From Gimesia sp. (GTDB lineage Bacteria; Planctomycetota; Planctomycetia; Planctomycetales; Planctomycetaceae), in assembly GCA_002706765.1 (NCBI GenBank), contig PAJV01000061.1, positions 1-64,000 on the forward strand: a DNA stretch of 64,000 bases. Reading direction: 5' to 3'. This document shows, in pieces, positions 55,083-64,000 of this stretch. Each line of letters starts with the position of its first letter. The first letter of the stretch is position 1. Under the pieces are notes generated by a model. That model saw only the letters and a program-made list of their open reading frames with translations, did no database searches and was not told the origin of the DNA. Made by a program: the position numbers and the translations under genes.

Positions 55083-56363
55083 TTAGCTGCCAAAGATCGT
55101 CTCCACATTCCCCCGCAGCACCAGTTTTCCAAGTTCGATCGCCCGTTCTTCTGACCAGTTTCTCCCCATCACAAAATCACTGGCCAGCACATTTGCCAGC
55201 ACACGACGATACATACGGAATTTAGGCAAAGCGAACTCCAGTTTGTACATATCACTGTAATAGCCAATCTGCTTGTTCTTGGGAACGGCTTCCAGGCGAC
55301 TCTTGCAGTCAAAAGTAATGAAGGCCGGCGTATTTGAATACCACCAGTGACCGTTGATGACGACATTCGGAAAGATCCAGCTGTAACTGACCAGTTCCTG
55401 ATTGCTGGTACTCGTCAGAACAGAAACCGGAAAAGTAACTCTCGGAAATGCGTTGAACAGTTCTTTATATTGAATCAGCGAAGTCCGTTTGTCGTAGAGG
55501 TCCTGCCCCTGGTACACGCCGGCTTCATAAACCCGTCGGTTCACACCAATCATCAGATCAAAGGGGAGTTTATGGGCGTCACAATATTCCGCCAGAGTCC
55601 AGAACACGAACTGGCTCACGATTTTTGACTCGTCGCCTGTGATCTCATCACCGGCGAACAGAGATCTCACAATGGGATCAACCTGGTCTGCGGTCACAGC
55701 TACCGGACTGAAATCGGGGGGCAATGAAATTGCACAGGCCCGGGCACCCTTTGCTGTAAAATGCTCAAACAGTTTGCCAATCGCGTTTTTCAAAGTTCCA
55801 GCACAACCGACATCCATCTGTGTCGCTTTCGCCAGACGTTCCCGGGTTTCCGGTTTCGCCAGATGAAATACCAGGTCATCAGTCCGCAGACAGGGAATAT
55901 AGAGCTGCGTGTCAAAGCCTTCCAGCGGATCATCGAAGTCATTCGTCAGAAATACCTGTTCAAGACCGCTCTGCTTTAATACCTGCTGCTCCCAGTCGGG
56001 CTGAGCCATCTTCTCAGCAGCGGTGTCGTACAGTTTCTCCCAGTTGGACGCTGTAATGGCGTCTTCTTCGAAGCCAAAAAATTCACTGCAGATATCCAGT
56101 AACCAGCTGAGCTGAATCGTATTATCCAGATCCCCCAGTTGCGTCACCAGCCGCCCCACCTTCTCTTTTGGATCGATGCCCGGTTCTTCAATCACTTCAC
56201 GAGGCAGCCCCGCAGAATGGGCCAGTTCGGTGTAGTAATGATAACCCATGATATCAGCCAATGTGGTGGAAGCCGCCGCGTGGGGATTAATATGAGTGTG
56301 AGGGTCGATCAGAACGAGACTCTCTAATTCGGTAAAGATCCGTTTGCTTAGCTGCTCAGACAT
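55083..56363 (-). CDS. Glucuronate isomerase-family protein (UxaC-like)
   Basis: This 426-residue amidohydrolase-superfamily protein has the metal-site motif LIDPHTHINPHAAAS, then DVGCAGTLKNAIGK-type segments and YYSDMYKLEFALPKFRMYRR near the end. Uronate isomerase (UxaC, about 470 residues) is the nearest family by pattern; the shorter length leaves the substrate open. It precedes the two phosphatases on the same strand by about 114 bases with no obvious functional link. Confidence 0.8.
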   Translation of the reverse strand: MSEQLSKRIFTELESLVLIDPHTHINPHAAASTTLADIMGYHYYTELAHSAGLPREVIEEPGIDPKEKVGRLVTQLGDLDNTIQLSWLLDICSEFFGFEEDAITASNWEKLYDTAAEKMAQPDWEQQVLKQSGLEQVFLTNDFDDPLEGFDTQLYIPCLRTDDLVFHLAKPETRERLAKATQMDVGCAGTLKNAIGKLFEHFTAKGARACAISLPPDFSPVAVTADQVDPIVRSLFAGDEITGDESKIVSQFVFWTLAEYCDAHKLPFDLMIGVNRRVYEAGVYQGQDLYDKRTSLIQYKELFNAFPRVTFPVSVLTSTSNQELVSYSWIFPNVVINGHWWYSNTPAFITFDCKSRLEAVPKNKQIGYYSDMYKLEFALPKFRMYRRVLANVLASDFVMGRNWSEERAIELGKLVLRGNVETIFGS

Positions 56364-56688
56364 AATGCAATAATTCCTGCGTTGTTCAAATAAATATTTG
56401 CCCGCATCCAGTCAGGAATGACTCTTCAGGGGACTGTCCCCCGGGATTGTTTTCGGGCTGCGACGATCTGGTGGAATGACTTGTTGTGTGCACCGAATAT
56501 AATCAGTCAGACCTGACAGTGCAATCAGGTCCCCCTTTCCCGTCGATTCTCTGTGTCAGAGACAGGTCGGAAGCTGAAAACCAGCGCGAAACTGGCATTT
56601 TTTTCTTAAACGCACGAAAAAAAAACGGCCCTGTGAGCTAAATCACAAAGCCGTTGAAAGAGGAATTTTAATATTCAGATCAACTGGT
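56364..56688. other. Gap between the cytochrome/WD40 gene and the isomerase
   Basis: Holds the strong minus-strand terminator listed separately, and presumably the promoter of the isomerase gene. No gene is seen. Confidence 0.45.
56616..56655 (-). terminator. Strong intrinsic terminator of the cytochrome/WD40 gene set
   Basis: On the minus strand AACGGC and TGTGA pair with TCACA and GCCGTT (56624-56655) around a short loop, and the stem is followed by a run of nine T residues (complement of the A-run 56617-56625). It lies 34 bases after the stop codon of the WD40 gene. Confidence 0.9.
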
Positions 56689-59600
56689 TTATTTACCAGC
56701 ATTGGCCTGCTGATTCTGGGGAACTGGTGGCGGGTCAAAGCTGTTGAGCAATTTACCTGTCTTGGCATCCCAGACACGTAAAATACCATCTTCGCCACCC
56801 GCGATGACAATCGCTTCATCACGGCTGCCGGCAACACTGTAGACATAGTCTGTGGAGCCTGCCAGGTTGCGATAATTTGACCCGTTCGTGGTCAGATGCA
56901 TGCGAACGGTTTTATCGCCGCCACCACTGACAATGTTATCTCCCAGTCCCAAAAAGGCGATCGATGTAACCTGCTTGGAATAACCGGCAATCGTTCGCTT
57001 CTGTTCGCCGGTTTCAATATTCCAGACTTTAATCACGTTATCGGCTCCCGAACTGACAATAGTCGATTCATCCGCTTTCCAGGCCACATCCAGAACATGA
57101 TGCGTATGCCCTTCAAATGATTTCACAAACTCACCGGTCGCCACATCAAATATTTTGACGAATTTGTCAGCAGCTCCGGTCAGCAGTGATTTTCCTGAAC
57201 GGGAAAAACGGATTCCCAGCACGGTATCACTATGGGCATCTCCCAGCTTCTTCACGAGCTTTCCGGTTGCGACATCCCAGAGTGTGATTTCACCACTCCG
57301 GGAAGGATCACCACCACCCACGGCAAGCAGTTTGCCATCGGGACTGAAATCCAGACAGAGCGCCCGGTTGGAAATGGGTGATCCGCCGACTTTCGAAGGA
57401 TCCTTTTCATCGGCTCCCAGTTGTGCAACCAGGGTCCAGACCGGTTGAGTGTTCTGTACCAGAACGGTTTTGTCAGCACTACCTGAGACAACCGTTGTCT
57501 TGGAAGTATAGGCAACAGCAGAGACAGGAGCCGTATGCCCACTCAGCGTATCCAGTTCCTGTCCGGTAGTGGCATCCCAGATGCGAACCATCTGGCTGTC
57601 ATCACCGGTGACAATCTGTTTGCCATCTTCGGAAAAAGCAACCGACTTAATCGGAGACAGAACCGCCGCCTGTTTTTTGGCTTCTTCCAGAGCTGCATCG
57701 ACGGCAGTCGCCGTTTTATCAATCTCGGCTTTTTCTTTCGTCCGTTCTGCCAGTTGACCTTTGATTTTGGTCAGCGTGCCTTCAGCGACTTTCACAGACC
57801 GTTCAGACGAGGTCACTTTTTTCTCGGCAGCAGCAACCGCATCGGTCAGTTTCTTGGACTCAGCTTCTGCATCAGCCACTTTCTTATCGGCAGCCTTGGT
57901 ATCGGCCTTGGTCTCAGCCAGTTTCTTGGCTGCAGCAATAGCAGCATCAGCTTTGGGAATTTCCAGCTTTGCAGTCGCGATGGCCTGCGTTGCTGCTTTT
58001 TCATCGGTTGCCTTTTTCTGTTGGGCTGCAGTCAGTTTTTTCTGAGCCGCATCAAATTCAGTCTGGGCTTTGGTCACCGCTTCTTTTTTCTTGGCTTCGC
58101 CATCTTTGTCGGCTGCATCTGGTTTGATCGCATTCGCGTCATCCAGAGCTTTTTTCGCGGCTGCCACTTCTTTTTCTACAGCGGCAATTTCAGCCTGATT
58201 GGCGTCATTCGTCTGTTTCAACTTCGCTTCCGCATCAGCAACAGCTTTGTCTGCAGCGGCCTTCTGGGCATTGGCTGCATTGACAGCATCGTCGATTTTT
58301 TTCTTATGATCTGCCAGAAGTTTCGCCAGTTCTGCCTTCGCAGCTTCCAGTTTTTTCGCTGATTCGTCCGCTTTCTTCTTTTCTTCTGGCACAGCCTTTT
58401 GTGCGGCTGCTAATTCTTCATTGCGTTTCTTCAATTCTTCTTCACGGTCTTTGACATTTTTGTCTGCCGCTTTTACAGCTGCATCAGCCAGGGCGACCTG
58501 CTGTTTGGTGACTGTCTGAGTTTCAGTCGCCAGAATCATCTGACGCTCTTTGCTTAAGTCGCCACGAAACTCTTTCAGCATTTTCCCATCGGCGACCTGC
58601 CAGATCTTTCCTGTTCCATTGATCGAGACAGAGACCAGTGTTTTGCCATCAGCGGTCACATCCACATCGGTTACAGGCGCGCCATGGTTGATGGAACGAA
58701 TTTCCTTTTTCCCGGCCAGGTCCCAGATTCGAATGGTACCATCTTCACTGCCGGAGACCAGTTGTGTGCCAGCAGGCGCAATCAGTTTCACGGAAGTAAC
58801 GGGCTTGGCATGTCCTTTGAGTTCGTACAAGGCTGCTGGAATTTCCGGTGCTGTTTCCCCTTCTTTAGGAGCAGGTAAAGTCAACGGCCAGGCATAGATC
58901 ATCTGATTTGCCGCTCCCGCGATCACCTGAGTTCCATCGTTACTGACGGTTAACGCATTGATGACAGCAGGGGTCTTCATTGTGGAAATCTGCTTTCCAT
59001 CAGCGGCGTTCCAGACTCGCAGGCTTTGATCAGCAGATGATGTCACGACTTTAGTACGATCCGGGGTGAAGGCCAGGCCTTTAATTTCTCCCGCATGCCC
59101 TTTCAAGTCGACCAGTTTTGTGCCTTCAGGTAACTTCCACAGCGAAGCAGAATTATCAGCGGTGGCGACAGCCAGAACACTCCGGTCGGCATTCAAAGCC
59201 AGGCCAGTCACAGCAGCCGGCAGGTCCATTTTTTTTACGACATTTCCAATCGACTTCTTCCAGAGTTTCACCACACGATATCCACCCGATGCCAGCAGAC
59301 TGCCATCCGAATTGAAAGCCAGTGAATGGACAAAGTCGCGATGGGCGGCTCCCAGCGGATAAAACGGCTTGCCATCTTTCTGCAGTTTCAGCAGCGCGGG
59401 ATCATTGAGCGTGGCAACTTCTGCTCCTGCTGCCAGATCATAAACGGCGATTCGATTTGCACGTCCCGCGGCAGCATAACGTGCCCAGGGGGACAGCGCT
59501 GCACTGTAAATGGAATTTAAATCGGGAGGCAATGACTGCCAGGCAACTCCCGCATTTGCAGATTTGCCGCTTGACTTTGCACCTTCCAGAATCCACTGAC

Positions 59601-59982
59601 GTACAATCCAGACCTGCTGAGGTGTCAGGGCTTTCGCACCCACTTTGTTCGGCAGAGGTGGCATAAAGCTCTCTTCGGTGCGGGAAGCTACATTATAGAA
59701 ATAGCTTTCATCCGGTTTACCGGGCACTACTGACGCACCACTGTCTCCCCCCTTGATGAGGTCCTCTACATTTTCCAGAACCAGCGAACCTTCTTTTTTC
59801 GCTACGTTATGGCAGGCGATACAATTGGCATCCAGAATCGGAAAGACATCCTTCTCAAAACTGACAGGACGCCCCAGATCCACCTTCACAGGCTGAATTG
59901 GTTTTTCTTCCGCCACCGTGATTTGACTGCAGAATAAAACTGCAGTGATGATAACACTTAAACTGGCAAACCGGTTCCACAT
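56689..59982 (-). CDS. Planctomycete-type cytochrome c / WD40 protein with internal coiled coil
   Basis: This 1097-residue exported protein has a signal peptide (ASLSVIITAVLFCSQITVA), then a c-type cytochrome domain with the heme motif Cys54-x-x-Cys57-His58 (DANCIACHNV, ending with the planctomycete PSC1-type segment SFMPPLPNKVGAKALTPQQV). WD40 repeats follow, split by a long Ala/Lys/Glu-rich coiled coil (about 474-778; LAAAQKAVPEEKKKADESAK). Repeats continue after it (for example IVTGDDSQMVRIWDATTGQE and VVSSGADNVIKVWNIETGE-like units). The start ATG 59982 has AGAGGGG upstream. The propeller would bind a partner; the heme domain suggests electron transfer or anchoring of an envelope hydrolase complex. 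It lies downstream of the PPC-domain gene. Confidence 0.9.
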   Translation of the reverse strand: MWNRFASLSVIITAVLFCSQITVAEEKPIQPVKVDLGRPVSFEKDVFPILDANCIACHNVAKKEGSLVLENVEDLIKGGDSGASVVPGKPDESYFYNVASRTEESFMPPLPNKVGAKALTPQQVWIVRQWILEGAKSSGKSANAGVAWQSLPPDLNSIYSAALSPWARYAAAGRANRIAVYDLAAGAEVATLNDPALLKLQKDGKPFYPLGAAHRDFVHSLAFNSDGSLLASGGYRVVKLWKKSIGNVVKKMDLPAAVTGLALNADRSVLAVATADNSASLWKLPEGTKLVDLKGHAGEIKGLAFTPDRTKVVTSSADQSLRVWNAADGKQISTMKTPAVINALTVSNDGTQVIAGAANQMIYAWPLTLPAPKEGETAPEIPAALYELKGHAKPVTSVKLIAPAGTQLVSGSEDGTIRIWDLAGKKEIRSINHGAPVTDVDVTADGKTLVSVSINGTGKIWQVADGKMLKEFRGDLSKERQMILATETQTVTKQQVALADAAVKAADKNVKDREEELKKRNEELAAAQKAVPEEKKKADESAKKLEAAKAELAKLLADHKKKIDDAVNAANAQKAAADKAVADAEAKLKQTNDANQAEIAAVEKEVAAAKKALDDANAIKPDAADKDGEAKKKEAVTKAQTEFDAAQKKLTAAQQKKATDEKAATQAIATAKLEIPKADAAIAAAKKLAETKADTKAADKKVADAEAESKKLTDAVAAAEKKVTSSERSVKVAEGTLTKIKGQLAERTKEKAEIDKTATAVDAALEEAKKQAAVLSPIKSVAFSEDGKQIVTGDDSQMVRIWDATTGQELDTLSGHTAPVSAVAYTSKTTVVSGSADKTVLVQNTQPVWTLVAQLGADEKDPSKVGGSPISNRALCLDFSPDGKLLAVGGGDPSRSGEITLWDVATGKLVKKLGDAHSDTVLGIRFSRSGKSLLTGAADKFVKIFDVATGEFVKSFEGHTHHVLDVAWKADESTIVSSGADNVIKVWNIETGEQKRTIAGYSKQVTSIAFLGLGDNIVSGGGDKTVRMHLTTNGSNYRNLAGSTDYVYSVAGSRDEAIVIAGGEDGILRVWDAKTGKLLNSFDPPPVPQNQQANAGK

Positions 59983-60072
59983 AACATGCCCCTCTGATAT
60001 CGCTGATGAAACGATTGGATCAACAACCAATCGCTAATGTTTTCTGAAAATAAAAATACTGTTTATTCTGTC

Positions 60073-62871
60073 TTACTTGGTAACCTTGAGTTTGATCGGT
60101 GCATCGACCAGTGCCTCTCCCTGAAAATCTGCTTTCGCCCGGACCACCATGTTCGCCAGATCACCTTCAGTCGCTTCCGCAGTGGCTTTGATGGGAATCG
60201 TGACTTCTGTCTTATCAGCCGGAATCTGAACCGGATCGGCTGTCACTCCCGTGACACCCGGTGGTAAAGGCAACGTTAACTCAACCGGCCCTTTGAAATC
60301 ATTGATGCGCTTGATCGTCGCTTTGACATCAATCGCGGCTCCTTTTTTCAGTGCACCACCTCCGGGCACAGCTAATGTCAGAGTCACCGGTGCCGGCTTG
60401 ACGCGAATCACCAGCGGCGTGGAAGGAGCGTAGACCTTTACCGTTTTCGCAGCAGCAGCTTTTTCAGCGGCTGCCACTTTAGCATCCACCGCTTTCTTCG
60501 CCGCTTCAGCAGCTTTGACAGCGGCATCGGCTGCCTTCACTTGTTCTTCCGCTTTGGCCTGTTCGGCTTTTTTCTGTTCAGCCGTTTTATCAGTGGCTTT
60601 TGCAAGGTCATCGCGTTGTTTGGTCACTGCAGCCAAAGCCGCCTGAGCATCGGTCAGTTTTTTCGTGACTTCTGCCTGCTCTTTTTTCGCTTCATCGACC
60701 TGGGCAGGATTACGACGATAAGAGACATCGACGGTGGACTGCAGATACGTTGTATAAACTCCCGGCTTGGCATTGTTATTGACAAACAACTGGAATAATT
60801 CATCTGCCTTACCTTTGGCAATCGTTTTATTCTCTGCCGTGATATTGCTGTTTTTGGGAATGCCGTTCCAGGCGAGTGCTACCGCATTGTCAAACCCGGT
60901 GCGTTTTACCACTTTGACGGGAACCAGAATCTGGCGTCCCTGATTCACATTCACCTCCGCGACGTCCGCAACAACCTGGTAAGGAGCGACTTCATCAATT
61001 ACCGATAATGCCAGCGAGCGGGCGATCCGGGAATCGGCACGAATATTGTTTGCCGCTGGTCGCAGAACTGTGGCTGCCCGGGCGACACGTTCGAGTTTCG
61101 CAGCGCCTGAATTCGCAGCGCCTGTGATTTCGATTTCACCCGACCACTTTTGAGCTGATTCATCAGCAGTCAGAATCATTTCTGCATTACTGTCACCACT
61201 GCCAATGCTGGCTGCTTTGCAGGTAACCCCTGGTGGCAAACCTTTCACAGACAGATCGATTGTCTCATTAAAGCCATCCTGCCTCAACGCCATGACAGCA
61301 ATTTTGAAGCTGTCCCCTTTTCTCAAAGTGATTGCCGCCGGTGAACCACCCGTGTTGACGGCCTGGGGATACAGAGGCAACGCCACCAGACGAAAATCAG
61401 GCTTGGACTGACGTATCACGGCCCGATATACCATCCGCGGATTCCCCCGCGTTTCGAACTGCAGGTCACGCAACGTAACCCGATATTCACCCTCCGCGGG
61501 TGCAGTAAACTGGTAATAAGGATCGTCTGTCCGCGTGTCAAATAACTTTCCACTCAGGTCGGCAAAAACAGTTGTGGCACCGACATTGGCCAGTTGTTTG
61601 AATGTCTCTTTGCCATCTTTGTCTTTAATTACCTGCTCGACCACGATCACAGGGTCCATGACGATCCCGTTACGCTGACCGAATACTTCAATCGAATATT
61701 TTTCATTCGCTTTACCAGCAAAACGAAAGGTATCAACATCATTTTTTACTTCAAACTGGCCTACCAGTTCACCAGGCAGAGTCAGTGTTTCTTCTTTGGT
61801 CTGTTCATCACGAACAATATTGCCTTCGGCATAGTAGATCGTCATCGGATTGGAGCTTCCGGCGGGTGTTGCCCAGACATACGAATAACCGTCGGCACTG
61901 ACCTCGTGCGGAAAACCCTGCTCGCCCATTTTCAAAGTAGTAGGCTTTGATGGCAGAGTGATAAATACATTGACTTCCTGCAGTGGTTCGTCGCCGATAC
62001 TCCAGTCTGAAGTTTTTCCCCCCGGCAGGTTGTAGCCATACAGGGTATAGCTGCCGGTTGTTCCCGGCGTTCCCGAGGGGGGCATAATGAACTCAATATG
62101 CGGTTTTTGATGAACGCTCAATCGATAGACGTTATCCACGCCACCCGCATAAGTCAGATCATACACTTTAATCTTATAAGTCCCGTCGAGGGGAAGTGTC
62201 AGATTGATGTACGGGTCGTTACGAAACGTATCACGCTCACTGACCAGGCGCCGCTGGTCGGGTCCGTAGAGTTCGACGATAGCGACCGCAGGTGAATCAA
62301 TGCGGGCTGCGCGACAGTCAATGGAGACCTTGTCCCCTTTTTTACCGGTGAAGGAATAATAGTCGACATCAGTCGCACCGTTGAGTAAGGCATTCATCAC
62401 CGAATTCACATCCATCGGTGTTGCCTGGTCCTCTTTATTATTTGGCTCGGCTTCAGTCTTCTCTGGAAGATCTCCCACGACAAATGATCGGGGATTGCTC
62501 AAGCCATACAAACCATTCGCGCGGACATCATACACGCCGGGAGGAACATCATTTCCAATTGTCACCTGGAAGGTGTTGGCAACGGGAATCTGTTTTCCGT
62601 TACTATCCTGCATCTTGGGAGTTGCTTTGATATCCGGATGACTGAACCACAGGGCGTTCAGCTCATCCAGATCTTTCCCGTTCGTCACACGGACTTCGAC
62701 AGTCTGACCTTTCTGTCCTCCCGATGGATTAACGGAATAGATAACTGTCTGAGGCAACTGAGCCTGGAGCGACTGAATTCGGTTTGTTAAAACCAGTCCC
62801 AATCCTGCAGCAAGAAAACAAACAACCTTCGTGAAGAAACGACGGCGGTCAAAAAATCGCGTATGCATCAT
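60073..62871 (-). CDS. Secreted PPC-domain protein with Ig-like units and coiled coil
   Basis: This 932-residue exported protein has a hydrophobic signal segment (FLAAGLGLVLTNRIQSLQA) after RRRFF, an IPT-like domain (SVNPSGGQKGQTVEVRVTNG), a pre-peptidase C-terminal (PPC) domain (about 140-250; DVDYYSFTGKKGDKVSIDCR) and further Ig-like units. A coiled coil (about 724-814; ADAAVKAAEAAKKAVDAKVA) precedes a last beta domain (VKPAPVTLTLAVPGGGALKK). PPC domains commonly accompany secreted peptidases and binding proteins. It lies between the DUF1553 gene and the WD40/cytochrome gene on the same strand, suggesting one complex. Confidence 0.82.
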   Translation of the reverse strand: MMHTRFFDRRRFFTKVVCFLAAGLGLVLTNRIQSLQAQLPQTVIYSVNPSGGQKGQTVEVRVTNGKDLDELNALWFSHPDIKATPKMQDSNGKQIPVANTFQVTIGNDVPPGVYDVRANGLYGLSNPRSFVVGDLPEKTEAEPNNKEDQATPMDVNSVMNALLNGATDVDYYSFTGKKGDKVSIDCRAARIDSPAVAIVELYGPDQRRLVSERDTFRNDPYINLTLPLDGTYKIKVYDLTYAGGVDNVYRLSVHQKPHIEFIMPPSGTPGTTGSYTLYGYNLPGGKTSDWSIGDEPLQEVNVFITLPSKPTTLKMGEQGFPHEVSADGYSYVWATPAGSSNPMTIYYAEGNIVRDEQTKEETLTLPGELVGQFEVKNDVDTFRFAGKANEKYSIEVFGQRNGIVMDPVIVVEQVIKDKDGKETFKQLANVGATTVFADLSGKLFDTRTDDPYYQFTAPAEGEYRVTLRDLQFETRGNPRMVYRAVIRQSKPDFRLVALPLYPQAVNTGGSPAAITLRKGDSFKIAVMALRQDGFNETIDLSVKGLPPGVTCKAASIGSGDSNAEMILTADESAQKWSGEIEITGAANSGAAKLERVARAATVLRPAANNIRADSRIARSLALSVIDEVAPYQVVADVAEVNVNQGRQILVPVKVVKRTGFDNAVALAWNGIPKNSNITAENKTIAKGKADELFQLFVNNNAKPGVYTTYLQSTVDVSYRRNPAQVDEAKKEQAEVTKKLTDAQAALAAVTKQRDDLAKATDKTAEQKKAEQAKAEEQVKAADAAVKAAEAAKKAVDAKVAAAEKAAAAKTVKVYAPSTPLVIRVKPAPVTLTLAVPGGGALKKGAAIDVKATIKRINDFKGPVELTLPLPPGVTGVTADPVQIPADKTEVTIPIKATAEATEGDLANMVVRAKADFQGEALVDAPIKLKVTK

Positions 62872-63157
62872 AATACTGCTACCAATTTTCTGGATGGATT
62901 ATTCTGGGAGGAATTCAGGAGGGAATCCGCATTCAAAACGCTTTACATCAGTCAAAACGAAATCAATGCCGATTATATTAAGTTTATTGTAAAAAAGCGG
63001 ACCACCATTGTCTAAACATAAAACGGTTGCCCGCCTGAAAATCAGAGACTTTTATCGAAATTCATGCTCACTGGAAATTGACGTTTGCTGTGAACAAATG
63101 CCATCAGCACACCACGCTGGTATACTGATGGCATGAGATGTTTGCCGCCAACACACT

Positions 63158-64000
63158 TTAATGGTTGAACAGAAATTCCTTGGTATTAATCAGAGCCCAG
63201 ATGATATCTTCATAGGCAATCTGTGGCTTTTCTTTATGTCGTTCAATGTAGGACAGGGCGAATTTCATTTCCTGATCCTGTGGAGCACGGGAATAAACCC
63301 AGCGATACAGTTCCTGAATCTTTTCTTCGTTGGAACGTTTCGTATCACTTGCCAGCAAGGCAGCCCGACTTGAAGCACCTGTGATCTTATCCTGAACTTC
63401 TTTGCTGTTCAGCAGATGCAGGCTTTGTGCGAGGTTGGCACTCTGGGAACGTTCGCACTCACAAGCCGTATCCGCCTGGGGTTGCCCGAATACCTTCAGG
63501 AAGTATGGAGCGGAAGTGGCATCGGTAATCTGGACGGCTTTCGTATCAGCAGGCAGACCCGAAAAACGCTGTGAAGAATTGGTGACCTGATGGAAGACAT
63601 CATACAGCACCTCTGCAGTCAATCGTTTAGGATAATACCGTGAGAAGTTCTGTTTGTCTTTCAGGTTATACTCATTGGGCAATGAACTGAGCTGATAAGC
63701 ATTGGAACGGCAGATCGCCCGGACCAGTTCCTTCAAATCAAATCCACTTTCCACAAAATGCCGGGAGAGCCCTTCCAGCAACTCAGGGTTGGCAGGAGGA
63801 TTGGTGGCACGCATATCATCTTCCGGTTCGACAATGCCGCGACCAAAGAAGTGTTTCCAGTAGCGGTTTACCAGTGCTTTAGCAAAGAAAGGATTATCGG
63901 TTCGTGATAACCACTGAACCAGCGCCACGCGAGGATCTCGCTCGGGGCTTAATTCCAGCGGCTGCATGCCGAGGGCCGTTGGCTTCAGGTTTTCACCAGA
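63158..64000 (-). CDS. DUF1553-domain protein (5' end cut by window)
   Basis: The C-terminal part of a planctomycete DUF1549/DUF1553 (PSD1-type) protein is visible. It has the family pattern FFAKALVNRYWKHFFGRGIV and EPEDDMRATNPPANPELLEG, then RAICRSNAYQLSSLPNEYNL, and ends AYEDIIWALINTKEFLFNH. The reading frame stays open to the window edge (SGENLKPTALG precedes the first Met), so the start and the expected cytochrome-like N-terminus lie outside. Full-length members are large exported proteins. It is the upstream neighbour of the PPC and WD40 genes. Confidence 0.92.
   Translation of the reverse strand, partial: SGENLKPTALGMQPLELSPERDPRVALVQWLSRTDNPFFAKALVNRYWKHFFGRGIVEPEDDMRATNPPANPELLEGLSRHFVESGFDLKELVRAICRSNAYQLSSLPNEYNLKDKQNFSRYYPKRLTAEVLYDVFHQVTNSSQRFSGLPADTKAVQITDATSAPYFLKVFGQPQADTACECERSQSANLAQSLHLLNSKEVQDKITGASSRAALLASDTKRSNEEKIQELYRWVYSRAPQDQEMKFALSYIERHKEKPQIAYEDIIWALINTKEFLFNH

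Noticed and set aside
57535-58362. 275-codon plus-strand frame
   Set aside because: A shadow of the Ala/Lys-rich coiled coil of the WD40 gene; the composition (Phe/Cys/Leu rich) mirrors antisense of repeated codons.

Overview
The window reads as part of a planctomycete chromosome, most likely close to Gimesia/Planctomyces. The evidence is two DUF1559 prepilin-like proteins with neighbouring carboxypeptidase-regulatory-like lipoproteins, a planctomycete-type cytochrome c/WD40 protein next to a PPC-domain protein and a DUF1553 protein, several FHA proteins, and an H4MPT-type methenyl cyclohydrolase (mch). I see no insertion sequence, prophage, CRISPR array, rRNA or tRNA. The stretch looks like ordinary, stable chromosome carrying core genes.

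Layout. 1-1381: 3' part of nusA (minus), ending in an acidic repeat tail. 1509-1844: a probable stand-alone structured RNA (minus) with its own promoter-like hexamers and an intrinsic terminator. 2232-3653: secreted TPR protein. 3830-9636 (minus): rpmF-plsX-fabD-acpP-fabF plus a second ketosynthase-like protein in which the nucleophilic Cys is Glu; no fabH or fabG is present in this cluster. 9906-18485: mostly secreted or membrane accessory proteins, including a TPR-like protein, a DUF1559/lipoprotein pair, a GT87-like membrane glycosyltransferase with a probable frameshift, an HEXXH metalloprotease and a ceramidase-like hydrolase. 18691-26010: acnA-rluA, sthA, msrP and a Bax-inhibitor-1 membrane protein. 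26305-31732: fused 5-oxoprolinase, cyclophilin and D-glutamate cyclase-like protein. 32410-36250: DapA-like aldolase, mch, RimK/MptN-like ATP-grasp ligase and an inositol-monophosphatase-family enzyme. 37376-39241: a degenerate YrdC domain fused to a probable protein-arginine phosphatase, then rpiB. 39527-43809: gcvH-gcvPA-gcvPB and a LipM-like octanoyl/lipoyl transferase, a glycine cleavage set without gcvT. 44245-56363: an FHA protein, a second DUF1559/lipoprotein pair, an ECF sigma factor with a membrane partner and a large secreted protein, two tandem FHA-GAF-PP2C phosphatases and a uronate isomerase. 56689-64000 (minus): DUF1553 protein, PPC-domain protein and c-type cytochrome/WD40 protein, ending at a strong intrinsic terminator.

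How the genes work together. The fatty-acid genes supply malonyl-ACP, ACP and the condensing enzyme. The glycine cleavage genes sit beside the enzyme that would lipoylate GcvH. The oxoprolinase and D-glutamate cyclase could form a D-glutamate to 5-oxoproline to glutamate route. Mch places the organism among bacteria with archaeal-type C1 carriers, and the ATP-grasp protein beside it is a candidate for cofactor glutamylation. All function calls rest on reading the translated sequence and recalling family motifs; no database search was run.
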